NCBI GenBank assembly: GCA_016213785.1
Contig: JACQZQ010000104.1
Span: forward strand, 1-64,000
Reading direction: 5' to 3'
DNA from: Acidobacteriota bacterium
GTDB taxonomy: Bacteria > Acidobacteriota > Blastocatellia > Chloracidobacteriales > JADJPF01
DNA: 64,000 bases
This document shows, piece after piece, positions 55,321 to 64,000 of the stretch. The translations under genes and the position numbers were made by a program. The notes under the pieces were generated by a model, which was not told the DNA's origin, ran no database searches, and saw nothing but the letters and a program-made list of their open reading frames with translations. Within the stretch, counting starts at the first letter, position 1. Every line of letters begins with the position of its first letter.

Positions 55321-56250
55321 ATGAAAAAGTTAATACTTATATCCCTCTCTATACTATTTAGCCTTCTAATACTAAACCCGATTTCTAGTTTAACTTATAA
55401 TGTAAGCGCTTATCAGGCTCAAGTTAAGTCTCAAGTTCCTACAGTTTTATTTATGACAGATTTTGGAGAAAATGATGACTCAGTAGCTATATGTAAGGGA
55501 GTAATGTTACAAATAGAGCCTAGGTTAAGAATTATAGATATAAGTCATCAAGTAACACCCTATTCTATTTTAGATGGAGCAAGGTTTTTAGCAGGAGCTT
55601 CACGTTATTACCCTAGTGGAACGGTTTTTGTGACAGTAATAGATCCTGGAGTTGGAAGCACTCGCAAAGCAATTGTAGCTAAATCAAAACGTGGTCAATA
55701 TTTTGTATTACCTAATAATGGCTTAATAACGCTAGTTGAAGCTCAAGACGGGCTAGAAGAAATTAGAGAAATTACTAATACTAAATTAATGATTGGACAA
55801 ACTCTTTCATCCACTTTTCATGGTAGAGATATTTTTGCCCCCATAGCAGCACACTTAGCACATGGAACAAATTGGACTAGAGTAGGTGCTAGAATTGCAC
55901 TTTCTGAACTAGTAAAGCTTAATATTAATATCGTAAAAATTGATGAAAAGGGGCTAACGGCTGAAGTAATAGCATTAGATGGTCAATATGGAAATTTAAT
56001 AACCAACATTGATGAGCAAGATTTTGCTAAGCTAGGTTATAAATTAGGCGATAAAGTTACTATAAAAATAGCTGATCACGAAATTTCTATGCCTTTTGTA
56101 AAGACTTTTAGCGATGTTGCTATAAATACACCTCTTTTATATGTAGACTCTCGTGGGCATTTAGCAATGGCAATTAATCAAAATAACTTTGCTCAAAACT
56201 ATAAAATTCAAATACCTTCACGAATTAGTATAGAATATAAAACTAAATGA
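55321..56250 (+). CDS. Exported SAM hydroxide adenosyltransferase family protein
   Basis: The 309-residue protein carries the SAM hydrolase/adenosyltransferase (DUF62) motifs: LFMTDFGENDDSV with the Asp/Asn ligands near 46-56, VIDPGVGS near 105, PNNGLIT near 131 and HGRDIFAP near 165. In the family the enzyme converts SAM and water to adenosine and methionine, related to fluorinase and chlorinase. Unusually, residues 1-36 form an N-terminal signal segment, so this version appears exported or anchored. ATG follows the MFS stop by four bases. SAM would not be expected outside the cytoplasm, so the substrate is open. Confidence 0.85.
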   Translation: MKKLILISLSILFSLLILNPISSLTYNVSAYQAQVKSQVPTVLFMTDFGENDDSVAICKGVMLQIEPRLRIIDISHQVTPYSILDGARFLAGASRYYPSGTVFVTVIDPGVGSTRKAIVAKSKRGQYFVLPNNGLITLVEAQDGLEEIREITNTKLMIGQTLSSTFHGRDIFAPIAAHLAHGTNWTRVGARIALSELVKLNINIVKIDEKGLTAEVIALDGQYGNLITNIDEQDFAKLGYKLGDKVTIKIADHEISMPFVKTFSDVAINTPLLYVDSRGHLAMAINQNNFAQNYKIQIPSRISIEYKTK

Positions 56251-56302
56251 TTAATATTTACATGGTTTTTTCTTATCCTTACCAACTCAAAACCCAAAAT
56301 AA

Positions 56303-56329
56303 CCTTGCATTTATCAAGCAAGGATTTTT
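56303..56329 (+). terminator. Hairpin terminator between SAM-hydrolase and YIP1 genes
   Basis: CCTTGC (56303-56308) and GCAAGG (56318-56323) form a stem with a nine-base loop, followed by TTTTT. Confidence 0.65.
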
Positions 56330-56347
56330 AGCTTATAAGGAAAATTT

Positions 56348-57148
56348 ATGAGTACAGTAGAAACACCAGCAACAGAAGACAAGCAAGTTTATGAACCTAA
56401 GCCTAAATATAGCGATTTTCAGCGCTTAATAGGAACACTGGCTTTTCCTAGTGAGGTTTTTAATGATATTAACATTAAGCCTAATCTCTTATTACCATTA
56501 GTAATGGCTATAGTAGTTTCTCTTGCTAGTGGATTAATTATTATAGAAAGATTAAATGTTAATTGGGAAAACATTTACTCAAAAGCTTTTGACGAACAAA
56601 TGGCTAAACAAGGTAAGAGTCGTGCTGATTTATCTCAACAAGAAAAAGATGCTTTAGACGGGCAAGTTAAGACTATGGCTAAAGTAGCGCCTTATTTTGT
56701 TTATATTAACCCTATTTTATTTTGTCTTGCCTTTCCTGCTATTTTAGCTGCGGTTTTCTTAGCTGGAGCTACCTTAATGGGAGGGGCTACATTATATAAA
56801 AAAGTGCTTTCTGTAGTTATACATGTATTTGCTATGGTAACAATTTTTGTCCAGAGTATCTTAAACATACTTATTGCATTCTTAAAAGACCCCAAAGATT
56901 TAGACATAACCAAAGGGACTTTAATTGCTAGTAGCCCTGCGGCTTTAATGCCAGAAAATGCTTCTAAAATACTAGTTAGTATTCTCTCTCAGTTTGATAT
57001 TTTTACCATTTGGTCATTAATCCTAATTTCCATAGGACTAGCGGCTATTTCCAAAAATTTATCCAAAAAATTAGCTTTTCTTACAATCTTTGGTCTATGG
57101 AGTATTTATGCATTAGTAGCAATTTCTCTAAAAATCTTATTCTCTTAA
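56348..57148 (+). CDS. YIP1-family membrane protein
   Basis: The 266-residue protein has five hydrophobic segments and the YIP1 pattern, beginning with a soluble N-terminus (FQRLIGTLAFPSEVFNDI), a cytoplasmic-looking loop with Lys and Gln (QGKSRADLSQQEKDALDGQ), and a core with FLAGATLMGGATLYKK. The bacterial YIP1 family is of unknown function. AAGGAAAA precedes ATG 56348. glnE begins 11 bp after its stop. Confidence 0.85.
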   Translation: MSTVETPATEDKQVYEPKPKYSDFQRLIGTLAFPSEVFNDINIKPNLLLPLVMAIVVSLASGLIIIERLNVNWENIYSKAFDEQMAKQGKSRADLSQQEKDALDGQVKTMAKVAPYFVYINPILFCLAFPAILAAVFLAGATLMGGATLYKKVLSVVIHVFAMVTIFVQSILNILIAFLKDPKDLDITKGTLIASSPAALMPENASKILVSILSQFDIFTIWSLILISIGLAAISKNLSKKLAFLTIFGLWSIYALVAISLKILFS

Positions 57149-57159
57149 GTAAAAGTTTT

Positions 57160-60069
57160 ATGTCTCTATCTTCTCGCCTAGAACAAGTTATTGATAAATT
57201 GCCTGATCCTATTGGTGTTCGTGTATTTATTGCGCGTTTTTTTGAAGAACAAGAAGAATTAGCCAAACAATATATTAAAAATGAAGAATTAATGGCTAAT
57301 CTTTTTACTTTAGCATCTTATAGCAACTTACTATCAGAAACTCTACTACAACGCCCAGAATATGTTACTTGGCTAGCAAGGGAAAAAGAACGAGATTTAA
57401 CTAAAATTAAAAGTAAGGAAATTCTATTAGAAGACCTAGCTAGATTTGTAACAATAAACCATTCTTTAACCGAATCTGCCCGCTTAGCTCGCTTCAAAAG
57501 ACGAGAATTACTAGGTATTTACTTAAGAGATTGTCTAAATTTAGCTACCTTATCAGAAACTACAGCAGAGTTATCATATCTAGCCGATAGCATTTTAGAA
57601 AGAGCATTACAAGTTTGTTACCAACCTTTACTTAATCGATATGGAATGCCGCAGATTGTAGATGAACGTGGGAGATTTATAACAGCAGAGTTTGCTGTTA
57701 TTAGCCTAGGAAAACTAGGAAGTTACGAGCTTAATTATTCATCAGACATAGACTTAGTATTTATCTACTCTGGAGATGGAGAAACATCAGGAACAAAAGA
57801 AACGGTTTCAAATAAATATTTTTTTACTAAGCTAGCTGAAAGCCTTGTTAAAACCATTAGCTCGCCTTTAGGAGAAGGAGCAGTATTTCGTATTGATTTA
57901 AGGCTTCGCCCAAGAGGACGCGAAGGAGATCTGGTAGTCTCACTAGCAGAGATGTTACGCTACTATAGAAAAGAAGCCCAAAATTGGGAACGTCAAGCCT
58001 TAATTCGTGCTAGATCTAGTGCTGGAAGTAGTAATTTAGTAGAAAAGCTTTTAATTCAATTACATGATCAAATATATAAGCCTGAGCCTTTAATTGATGC
58101 ATTAAAATCTGTAAAACAGACTAAAGAAAAAATCGATAGCGATGTAGCAAAACGCTCTGGGGGCTATAATGTTAAATTAGGCAAGGGCGGTATTAGAGAA
58201 ATTGAATTTATTGTCCAAGCTCTACAGATTTGTTATGGAGGCCAAGACGCTTGGCTTTGTGCACCTCAAACCCTTATTGGCTTACAAAGACTTACCGATA
58301 AAAATCTCTTAAGTGTTAATGAGCATACTCAACTTGCTCAAGCTTATACATTTTTAAGGATGGTTGAACATCGTTTGCAGATGGAATATGGGCTACAAAC
58401 TCATAGTCTGCCAAGTAGTGAGGAAAAATCAATTTTACTTGCTAAACGTTGCAGTTATGAAAATTATAAAGCTTTTGATCAAAGCTTACAGTCTCATTGT
58501 CAAAATGTTCAGACCATTTACAATAGGGTTTTTGGACAAACAGAGATTAAGTCTTCTAATAAATTTGATGTTTTAAGCCAGTCTGTATTAAATATTTCTC
58601 GTCAAACTCAAAAAAACTTAGCTACTCCTATTGCCAATGTAGAAAGCCTATTTCACGAAGCAATACTAGAAATAGCAAGTTTACCGAATATAACATTAAG
58701 CCAAACAGAGATTGCTGAAACAATTGCACTTGGACTAAATTCAAGTGTTAACTCTGCTCGTGCACTACGTAAGCTAAAAGACTTTTTGCTTTCTCTTAAA
58801 GCAGAATATTTAGAAAGCGAAAAAATCATACCCCTTAATTTATCTCAAATCCAAGAGTTAGTTATAATTGGTAGCAATAGTCAATATTTTACACAAATAC
58901 TAATTTCTTACCCTAGATTAATTTCTTTGCTTGGTGAACCTATAGATAAGCCAATGAAAATCACTACAAAAGAGGATTTTTGCCAAAAATTTTCTAAAGC
59001 CTTAGAGGGACTTTCCTTAGACCAAGCTTCAATAGCATTACGACTTTATTGGCACGAAGAAATACTTAAACTGGGTCGCTATGATTTACTAACAACACCA
59101 TTTAAGAAATCTCTAGAATTACTAAGAAAAATAAATATGGTGCAAACCTCACTAGCTGAAGCCTGTCTTGAGATTGCAACTCAACTTGCTTTTAATGAGT
59201 TATTTACAAAGTTTTCCCCTACAGGGATTTCTCCAGTTTATGCAATTTTAGGATTAGGCAGACTAGGGCACTGTGGAATTGACTATGGTTCAGATCTAGA
59301 TATTGTTTTTGTTTATTCTGATGAATCAGGGAATATAGTAGATGAGCTTACTAATCAAGAATTTTTTGCTAAGCTTGTAACTCTAATAGTTCAAATACTT
59401 TCTGCATTAAAACGTGAGGGAATGTTATATCGAATAGATTTGCGTTTACGGCCTGATGGTAAAAATGGATTACTTGCAACTAGTTTTGAAAAACTACAAA
59501 ACTACTTAAAAGAACGTGCGGCTATTTGGGAATTACTTGCTTACTTAAAAGCACGTGCAGTAGTTGGACAGGTAAATTTCTGTTGTGAGGTTGAAGGCCG
59601 AATTTTAGAGCTATTATTTACTCGTAGTACTAAAGATTTTTCTAAATTATCTAATGAAATCAAAGAAATGCGCTTAAAACTGCAAAACCAAAAGGCTAGT
59701 ATAAATGATTTTAAGTTTGGCGTAGGGGGAATGTTAGATGTTTATTTTGCTACTCGCTATCTTCAACTTAAATATCACATTGCAGACCCAGAAAACCGAG
59801 GAACGCTTTCTTTAATTTCGCATTTAGCAGAAAAACAAATACTTACAAAAACACAAGCACATATTTTACAAGAAGGTTATGGTTTTCTAAGACAACTAGA
59901 TCATAGAATTCGCCTGCAATTAGAACGCCCACAAACTTCTTTACCAAATAACTCTAATCAACGTTTAGAAATAGCTAAAGAGCTAGGCTATAAGGATGAA
60001 AGAGTTTTTCTAAAAGATTATAAAGAACACTTATTAGCTATTAGGCAAGCTTACGAGGAAATAATTTAA
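57160..60069 (+). CDS. glnE: Glutamine synthetase adenylyltransferase/deadenylase
   Basis: GlnE adds and removes AMP on glutamine synthetase in response to nitrogen supply. The 969-residue protein has two nucleotidyltransferase halves. The first, about 220-290, shows GKLGSYELNYSSDIDLVFIY and RIDLRLRPRGREG. The second shows LGRLGHCGIDYGSDLDIVFV and RIDLRLRPDGKNG. Helical domains follow each. I start at ATG 57160, 11 bp after the YIP1 stop; the frame is open from 57010, but that part overlaps YIP1 and has no ribosome site. glnA and glnB are not in the window. Confidence 0.94.
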   Translation: MSLSSRLEQVIDKLPDPIGVRVFIARFFEEQEELAKQYIKNEELMANLFTLASYSNLLSETLLQRPEYVTWLAREKERDLTKIKSKEILLEDLARFVTINHSLTESARLARFKRRELLGIYLRDCLNLATLSETTAELSYLADSILERALQVCYQPLLNRYGMPQIVDERGRFITAEFAVISLGKLGSYELNYSSDIDLVFIYSGDGETSGTKETVSNKYFFTKLAESLVKTISSPLGEGAVFRIDLRLRPRGREGDLVVSLAEMLRYYRKEAQNWERQALIRARSSAGSSNLVEKLLIQLHDQIYKPEPLIDALKSVKQTKEKIDSDVAKRSGGYNVKLGKGGIREIEFIVQALQICYGGQDAWLCAPQTLIGLQRLTDKNLLSVNEHTQLAQAYTFLRMVEHRLQMEYGLQTHSLPSSEEKSILLAKRCSYENYKAFDQSLQSHCQNVQTIYNRVFGQTEIKSSNKFDVLSQSVLNISRQTQKNLATPIANVESLFHEAILEIASLPNITLSQTEIAETIALGLNSSVNSARALRKLKDFLLSLKAEYLESEKIIPLNLSQIQELVIIGSNSQYFTQILISYPRLISLLGEPIDKPMKITTKEDFCQKFSKALEGLSLDQASIALRLYWHEEILKLGRYDLLTTPFKKSLELLRKINMVQTSLAEACLEIATQLAFNELFTKFSPTGISPVYAILGLGRLGHCGIDYGSDLDIVFVYSDESGNIVDELTNQEFFAKLVTLIVQILSALKREGMLYRIDLRLRPDGKNGLLATSFEKLQNYLKERAAIWELLAYLKARAVVGQVNFCCEVEGRILELLFTRSTKDFSKLSNEIKEMRLKLQNQKASINDFKFGVGGMLDVYFATRYLQLKYHIADPENRGTLSLISHLAEKQILTKTQAHILQEGYGFLRQLDHRIRLQLERPQTSLPNNSNQRLEIAKELGYKDERVFLKDYKEHLLAIRQAYEEII

Positions 60070-60101
60070 TTCTATACTTTCACAATTTTAGAGTTTTATT
60101 A

Positions 60102-60884
60102 TTAAGACTTTTTTTCTCCTGGAAACTTTTGCTTCCATCTTGTCCTAAGTAAGTCTACAGGTTTCCATTCCCCATCTGCATCTTGGAAAAGCCAGCAAAG
60201 CCAGCCATCACGCCGTCCAGAGGTAGCTAGGCTTGTAGCTGCACCTGAAAGACTACGATATTCTTCTTTTCCTACCTTAAAATTCCCATCACGAGTTACA
60301 GTACCTAATACATTTACCTGACTCTTATGTCTTAATTTTGTACCAACAGATAAAAGATTTGCATTTAATAAATCTGTTAAGTCTATACGTTCACTATGCT
60401 TAGTAGATTTTTTTCTCTTCTGTTCTTCTCTAGAAGATTTACTAGTAATTTTACTTTTACTTTCCTCTTTACTTAAAGAGCTTAGAGGTTTACTTTTTAT
60501 TTCTTGTTTAATAGATTTACTTTCTGTTTTACTAGGTTTAACTATTAAATCAGCTGTTTTAGGAGTTTTCTTAGTTGCGTCTACTTTAATAACTTCTTCA
60601 ATTCCCTCTATTTTAATATTAGGTAAAGAAGCGCTAGTAGCTACCATTTTTTTATTTTCTTCAATATTTGTTGTAGCAAAACTAACATCCCACTGACCAT
60701 TGTAGCTTACAGTTAAGGAGTCTGGTTCATAATCTTGAAAGAGTAAATGTTGAAAACGTTCAAGAAGTACAATAATGTCAGACTTTAACTTATCTTGGTG
60801 TTTAAGTTGTGTTAAGTAGTACTCAAGTTCTTCAGATGAGCTAAATTCCTTACGTAACCACTTAAGCTTAGTTTTTTCTGCCAT
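60102..60884 (-). CDS. Stand-alone RAMA-domain protein
   Basis: The 260-residue protein has three parts. The helical N-terminus (about 1-75) is of unknown kind. The linker (about 90-170) is Lys/Ser/Glu-rich and probably disordered. The C-terminal domain (about 172-258) fits RAMA (restriction enzyme adenine methylase associated): LSVGTKLRHKSQVNVLG, TRDGNFKVGKEEYRSL, and GWLCWLFQDADGEWKPVDLL. RAMA normally sits on DNA methyltransferases and probably reads DNA or nucleosome-like substrates; no methyltransferase is here. AGGAG precedes ATG 60884. The domain assignment is by pattern only. Confidence 0.75.
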   Translation of the reverse strand: MAEKTKLKWLRKEFSSSEELEYYLTQLKHQDKLKSDIIVLLERFQHLLFQDYEPDSLTVSYNGQWDVSFATTNIEENKKMVATSASLPNIKIEGIEEVIKVDATKKTPKTADLIVKPSKTESKSIKQEIKSKPLSSLSKEESKSKITSKSSREEQKRKKSTKHSERIDLTDLLNANLLSVGTKLRHKSQVNVLGTVTRDGNFKVGKEEYRSLSGAATSLATSGRRDGWLCWLFQDADGEWKPVDLLRTRWKQKFPGEKKS

Positions 60885-61108
60885 CTTATGCTCCTATATG
60901 GCACAGGGTTTGATAGACACAGGGTTTTTAATATGCTATCACAGCAAAAATAGTTAAGCTAGTCTAGGATTGAAACTTAGACTATAGCTAGTTTTTATTA
61001 TGAGCTAAAGCCTTCTCTTTCTTATGATTTCAATGTTTTATCACATTTCTATTCTCTTAAATAAGGCTCTAGCTATTTTGGATAGATTTTTGATGGGATC
61101 AAATATAG

Positions 61109-61879
61109 CTATAAATTAAATTTAGAATTAAATTGATCCAGCACTTCTAAAAGATCTTCTGTTAATAATTCCCTAGTTTTAGTCACTAGTTCTTCAGGAA
61201 TTTCTTTATAGTAAGCTTGCGCAATAGCCCCAGAAATACAAGCCATTGTATCAGCATCTCCTCCTAAGGAAATTGCATTTTTTACAGCACTTTTATAATT
61301 ATCCGATTCTAAAAAAGAAATAATTGATTCTGGAACAGAGCCTTGGCAAGAAACATCAAAACTATAGCTTGGACGAATTTCTGCTAAAGTGCGGTCAAGA
61401 TTATATTGAAAGTTATTTGAAATATATTCTTTAATTTCTGATTTTGAGCTACCATTACGGGCTAAAAACACAGCCACAGCCGTAGCTTGAGCGCCTTTTA
61501 TTCCTTCAGGGTGATTATGTGTTACTTCAGCACTTTTTTTAGCTTCTGCTAGTACTTCTTCTATAGTGTTAAAAGCAAACCCTACTGGGCTAACTCTCAT
61601 AGCAGACCCATTTCCCCAACTATTATAAGGCTGGTTATCTTGTGAAAGCATCCATTGAAAAAAAGTCCCCCCATAACCTGCATCTGGATAGGCTCTAGCA
61701 AAGTTTTTTATTGATATTTCGTAAGGAAGTTTTTTTAATATTGAATGTGCAACTGCAAGGGTTAAAACGGTATCATCTGTAAATCTAGAGTGCTTAGAAA
61801 ATAATGGGAAATGAGTTGATTTTAATGGCTTACCTTCATAGCAAGAGCCTATAATATCGCCTGCAATTGCACCTAACAT
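61109..61879 (-). CDS. ADP-ribosylglycohydrolase family protein
   Basis: The 256-residue protein removes ADP-ribose from proteins or small molecules in the DraG family. Metal ligands are seen in FTDDTVLTLAVA near residue 35 and in SLGGDADTMACISGAIAQA near the C-terminus, with the GSAMRVSPVGFA core. The start is ATG 61879 with AGGAGG five bases upstream; TTG 61894 would overlap the ribosome site. There is no adjacent DraT. It may reverse ADP-ribosylation by toxins or regulate metabolism. Confidence 0.92.
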   Translation of the reverse strand: MLGAIAGDIIGSCYEGKPLKSTHFPLFSKHSRFTDDTVLTLAVAHSILKKLPYEISIKNFARAYPDAGYGGTFFQWMLSQDNQPYNSWGNGSAMRVSPVGFAFNTIEEVLAEAKKSAEVTHNHPEGIKGAQATAVAVFLARNGSSKSEIKEYISNNFQYNLDRTLAEIRPSYSFDVSCQGSVPESIISFLESDNYKSAVKNAISLGGDADTMACISGAIAQAYYKEIPEELVTKTRELLTEDLLEVLDQFNSKFNL

Positions 61880-61906
61880 AATTCCTCCTAACAAGTTACT
61901 TCACTT

Positions 61907-63610
61907 CTAATGTAAGAAATCATCTAAATTTGTTTGCTCAAAATAAGTAGAAACTACACCTTGACAAAGATATATTTTATTTTTATAAGGTACTGCAATA
62001 TAAAGGTTTAATATTTTTCCACCTATAATATTACTAGATTTTGAGCCATTTTTTAGAGTTAAAATAAAACTTTGATCAAAATCTGCATTCTGATAATTAC
62101 CCACAACAAAATTAACTTTAGCAAGGATTTCAGCAAAATTTTCTAGTAAGTCTATTTCTTCTTCAAATAAAGGAGTTGCAGTAAGTTCTTTTATAACTAT
62201 TTTTTCTAAAATGCTGGAAATTTTTATAAATTCATCAAGTTCTGAAATAAAAATCCGCATTTTAATTAAAGTGTCTTGAAGAGTGCTAGACATTTTTCTT
62301 AGAGCAAAGAAAAATTCTGTGTTTGGCTCAACATAGCCATGAAAATCTTCATTATAACGGTTTGAACCCTCGCTAACAGTATTATTTTTTTCAGGAACAG
62401 TTACTATAAATTGATTTGCTAGCCAGCTTACACTAATTGTAGTGCTTAAGTTATTTTCCCATTCAGGAGTATTAATAAAACTTGGTAAATTGCTGTCTTT
62501 CTTTTTATAGAGCAGTGCCTTAAAACAACCTATTAACTCGCTTAAGTAATTTTTTGGGTTTTCCATTTGCCATCTTAATAGAGTTTGCCTAAGTTTTAAG
62601 TTTTTTGTATCTTCAAGTTTAAAAATTTTAGCAAAATCTAATTGAGAGACGTTAAAATCATTCCCAAAAGATTCTTGTAATTTTTCTTTTAATGTAATTC
62701 TTTTCCCCAAAAGCTTAAAAACTTGATTTCCTGGATTACTTCTAATAGCTAGACGCTGAAAGGTTTTTAAGTGATCTTCTGATATCTCTCTAACAGTAAT
62801 AGGGTTAGCACCTAAAATATATTTTATTATTGGAATAGTTTTTTCTATATCTAAGCTGCTAATTGTTCCAAATAAATAGCTAAAGGGTTGGTCTATTTCT
62901 TTCCAAAATAAAACTAACCTTTCATCTACAGCAAAATCTTGTAAAAGTAAAAATGTTTGATTTGATGAAAGTTCATCATTTAGGTTTAATTGCCAATTCT
63001 CTGCCCAAGTTAAAGCCTGAAAAAGTTTGGCACGCTTTTCGCTAATTCCTTTTGGTAGAATAAATTGGCGATAGTCAATTTTTATTCTTAAAATTGGCGA
63101 TTGCTCTATTTTACTAGCAGTTTCTATTAAGCGTAATTCTTCTTTAACTAATAGCAATGTTTTAGAAGGATTTTTTTCTAGAAGAGCTATTAAAGTTTGG
63201 AAAACTAAAAGGTTTCTTTCTAAAGCTATGCGGTTTTTTTCTGGAATATCGATGGATAAATAGCCTATGGTTCTCTCAGCTAATAACTTCAGGAATGTCA
63301 ATAGCTTATCTGCATTTGCTTCTTCAATTCTCGCTACTGATTCTCTGTAAAGAGTATGGAAAGTTTGTAGCATTGAATCTGCTGTTACATAAGGAGGTAA
63401 AGGAGAATTTAAATAAGGGCTGTAAATAGCTTTATTTGAAGTAAGGCTTAGAGCAAAACCCTTTTCTTTAATTTTTGCTATTACCTCTTGATTATCAGAC
63501 TGAAGTACTTCAAGACCAATTATTTCCGCATTTTGGTTTTGAGCAAATATAGGCGATATTACTAGCTGAAGTAAAATTAATAATATAACCAAGAGTTTAA
63601 TAAACTTCAT
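61907..63610 (-). CDS. DUF3160 family exported protein
   Basis: The 567-residue protein has an N-terminal signal (about 4-23, ending IFA|Q). Residues about 75-100 (YVTADSMLQTFHTLYRESVA) match the start of DUF3160, whose members are long helical exported proteins of unknown function. The rest is helical with few cysteines. GAGG precedes ATG 63610. The gene lies 27 bp before the ADP-ribosylglycohydrolase gene on the same strand, so they may be cotranscribed. A role at the cell surface is likely but not shown. Confidence 0.85.
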   Translation of the reverse strand: MKFIKLLVILLILLQLVISPIFAQNQNAEIIGLEVLQSDNQEVIAKIKEKGFALSLTSNKAIYSPYLNSPLPPYVTADSMLQTFHTLYRESVARIEEANADKLLTFLKLLAERTIGYLSIDIPEKNRIALERNLLVFQTLIALLEKNPSKTLLLVKEELRLIETASKIEQSPILRIKIDYRQFILPKGISEKRAKLFQALTWAENWQLNLNDELSSNQTFLLLQDFAVDERLVLFWKEIDQPFSYLFGTISSLDIEKTIPIIKYILGANPITVREISEDHLKTFQRLAIRSNPGNQVFKLLGKRITLKEKLQESFGNDFNVSQLDFAKIFKLEDTKNLKLRQTLLRWQMENPKNYLSELIGCFKALLYKKKDSNLPSFINTPEWENNLSTTISVSWLANQFIVTVPEKNNTVSEGSNRYNEDFHGYVEPNTEFFFALRKMSSTLQDTLIKMRIFISELDEFIKISSILEKIVIKELTATPLFEEEIDLLENFAEILAKVNFVVGNYQNADFDQSFILTLKNGSKSSNIIGGKILNLYIAVPYKNKIYLCQGVVSTYFEQTNLDDFLH

Positions 63611-63664
63611 GTTAAAAACCTCAAATTAATAACGCCATAAAATACAAATTGTGACAAAAATTTT

Positions 63665-63702
63665 AGATAATAGCCCAGTCATAAATGACTGGGCTATTAT
63701 CT
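63665..63702 (-). terminator. Long perfect hairpin terminator after the S9 peptidase gene
   Basis: AGATAATAGCCCAGTCAT (63665-63682) pairs perfectly over 18 bp with 63685-63702. On the minus strand the sequence TAAAATTTTTG follows. It terminates the S9 peptidase gene before the DUF3160 gene. Confidence 0.85.
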
Positions 63703-63738
63703 ATAGTATTTATAGCCACAAGTGGCACAATTTTTAGT

Positions 63739-64000
63739 TTACTCTCTAGCTTTAGCATTTTTTACATATTTATCTAACCATTGAATCATTTCCCATTGCA
63801 TATGTAAGATAGATTCACGGGCTTGATAGCCGTGATCCTCATTAGGTAGCATTACAAGTCTTACTGTTCCACCTAACCCTTTAACAGCTTGATAGAGTCT
63901 TTCGCTCTGGATTGGGAAAGTTCCAGGGTTACTATCTGCTTGACCATGAATAATTAACAAAGCATCTTTAATTTTATCAGCATGAACAAAAGGAGACATT
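63739..64000 (-). CDS. S9-family prolyl oligopeptidase-like peptidase, C-terminal fragment
   Basis: The gene enters from the right edge, and only the last 87 or so residues are present. ALLIIHGQADSNPGTFPIQ contains the catalytic Asp region and LVMLPNEDHGY the catalytic His of alpha/beta-hydrolase peptidases of family S9. The Ser nucleophile and any propeller lie outside the window. The ATG at 63999 is internal and is not a start. The stop codon is at 63739. Confidence 0.9.
   Translation of the reverse strand, partial: MSPFVHADKIKDALLIIHGQADSNPGTFPIQSERLYQAVKGLGGTVRLVMLPNEDHGYQARESILHMQWEMIQWLDKYVKNAKARE

Overview
This is chromosomal DNA from an AT-rich Gram-negative bacterium (G+C roughly one third by eye). 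An outer membrane is implied by an LptE-like lipoprotein, an O-antigen-ligase-family protein, a complete type IV pilus assembly set ending in a PilQ secretin, and periplasmic proteins such as DsbD. Several gene types (an S53 sedolisin-type peptidase, a DUF3352-like protein, DUF3160, a TM2 protein with zinc ribbon, a roadblock protein beside pilQ) would suit an Acidobacteriota-like lineage. That is a weak inference: there is no rRNA or tRNA gene in the window to place the organism. I saw no prophage, insertion sequence, CRISPR array or tRNA. The window is mostly housekeeping genes with many short, lineage-specific proteins between them.

Layout. 1-2139 (-): start of a large exported FG-GAP/Calx-beta protein that runs off the left edge. 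2368-4796 (+): ispF, pyrimidine-nucleoside phosphorylase, lptE. 4856-11263 (-): nitroreductase with a well-formed promoter, O-antigen-ligase-like protein with a PDZ-like insert, an unknown protein, and an S53 peptidase. 11425-13382: small unknown proteins, including a triple-repeat protein. 13436-16743 (-): a tightly coupled guaA - DUF309 - glcE-like operon. 16865-24523 (+): PQQ-type beta-propeller protein, ligA, a small membrane protein, mutS, a hexapeptide acyltransferase.

24785-31349 (+) is the most interesting region. A GEMM (c-di-GMP-I class) riboswitch precedes pilM-pilN-pilO-pilP-pilP2-pilQ and a roadblock/LC7 gene. At the ligand-discriminating position the aptamer carries A rather than G in my alignment, which is the signature of the 3',3'-cGAMP-responsive subclass. 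Pilus assembly in this organism may therefore be switched by a cyclic dinucleotide, possibly cGAMP. The operon also has a tandem duplication of pilP.

31377-41216: cinA and a DUF3352-like protein (-), an orphan MacB/FtsX-type permease (+), a prion-like Q/N-rich TM2 protein, a DHH phosphoesterase and an EamA exporter (-), then a MocR-type regulator divergent from a DUF2917 gene. 41678-45070 (+): dsbD, a 7Fe-type ferredoxin with a palindrome at its predicted transcription start, and greA. 45153-53893: unknown proteins, an exported or lipoprotein metallopeptidase, pepP, a BFD/NifU-like protein, a GntR regulator, an Rpn-type PD-(D/E)XK nuclease with an internal 12-bp tandem repeat, and a nitrilase-family amidase. 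54072-60069 (+): MFS transporter, an exported SAM hydroxide adenosyltransferase homologue, a YIP1-family protein, glnE. 60102-64000 (-): a stand-alone RAMA-domain protein, ADP-ribosylglycohydrolase, a DUF3160 protein, and the C-terminus of an S9-family peptidase that runs off the right edge.

Many gene starts were moved downstream of the longest reading frame because a Shine-Dalgarno sequence or promoter excludes the longer form; these are noted in the entries. All functions are assigned from motifs read by eye, without database searches.
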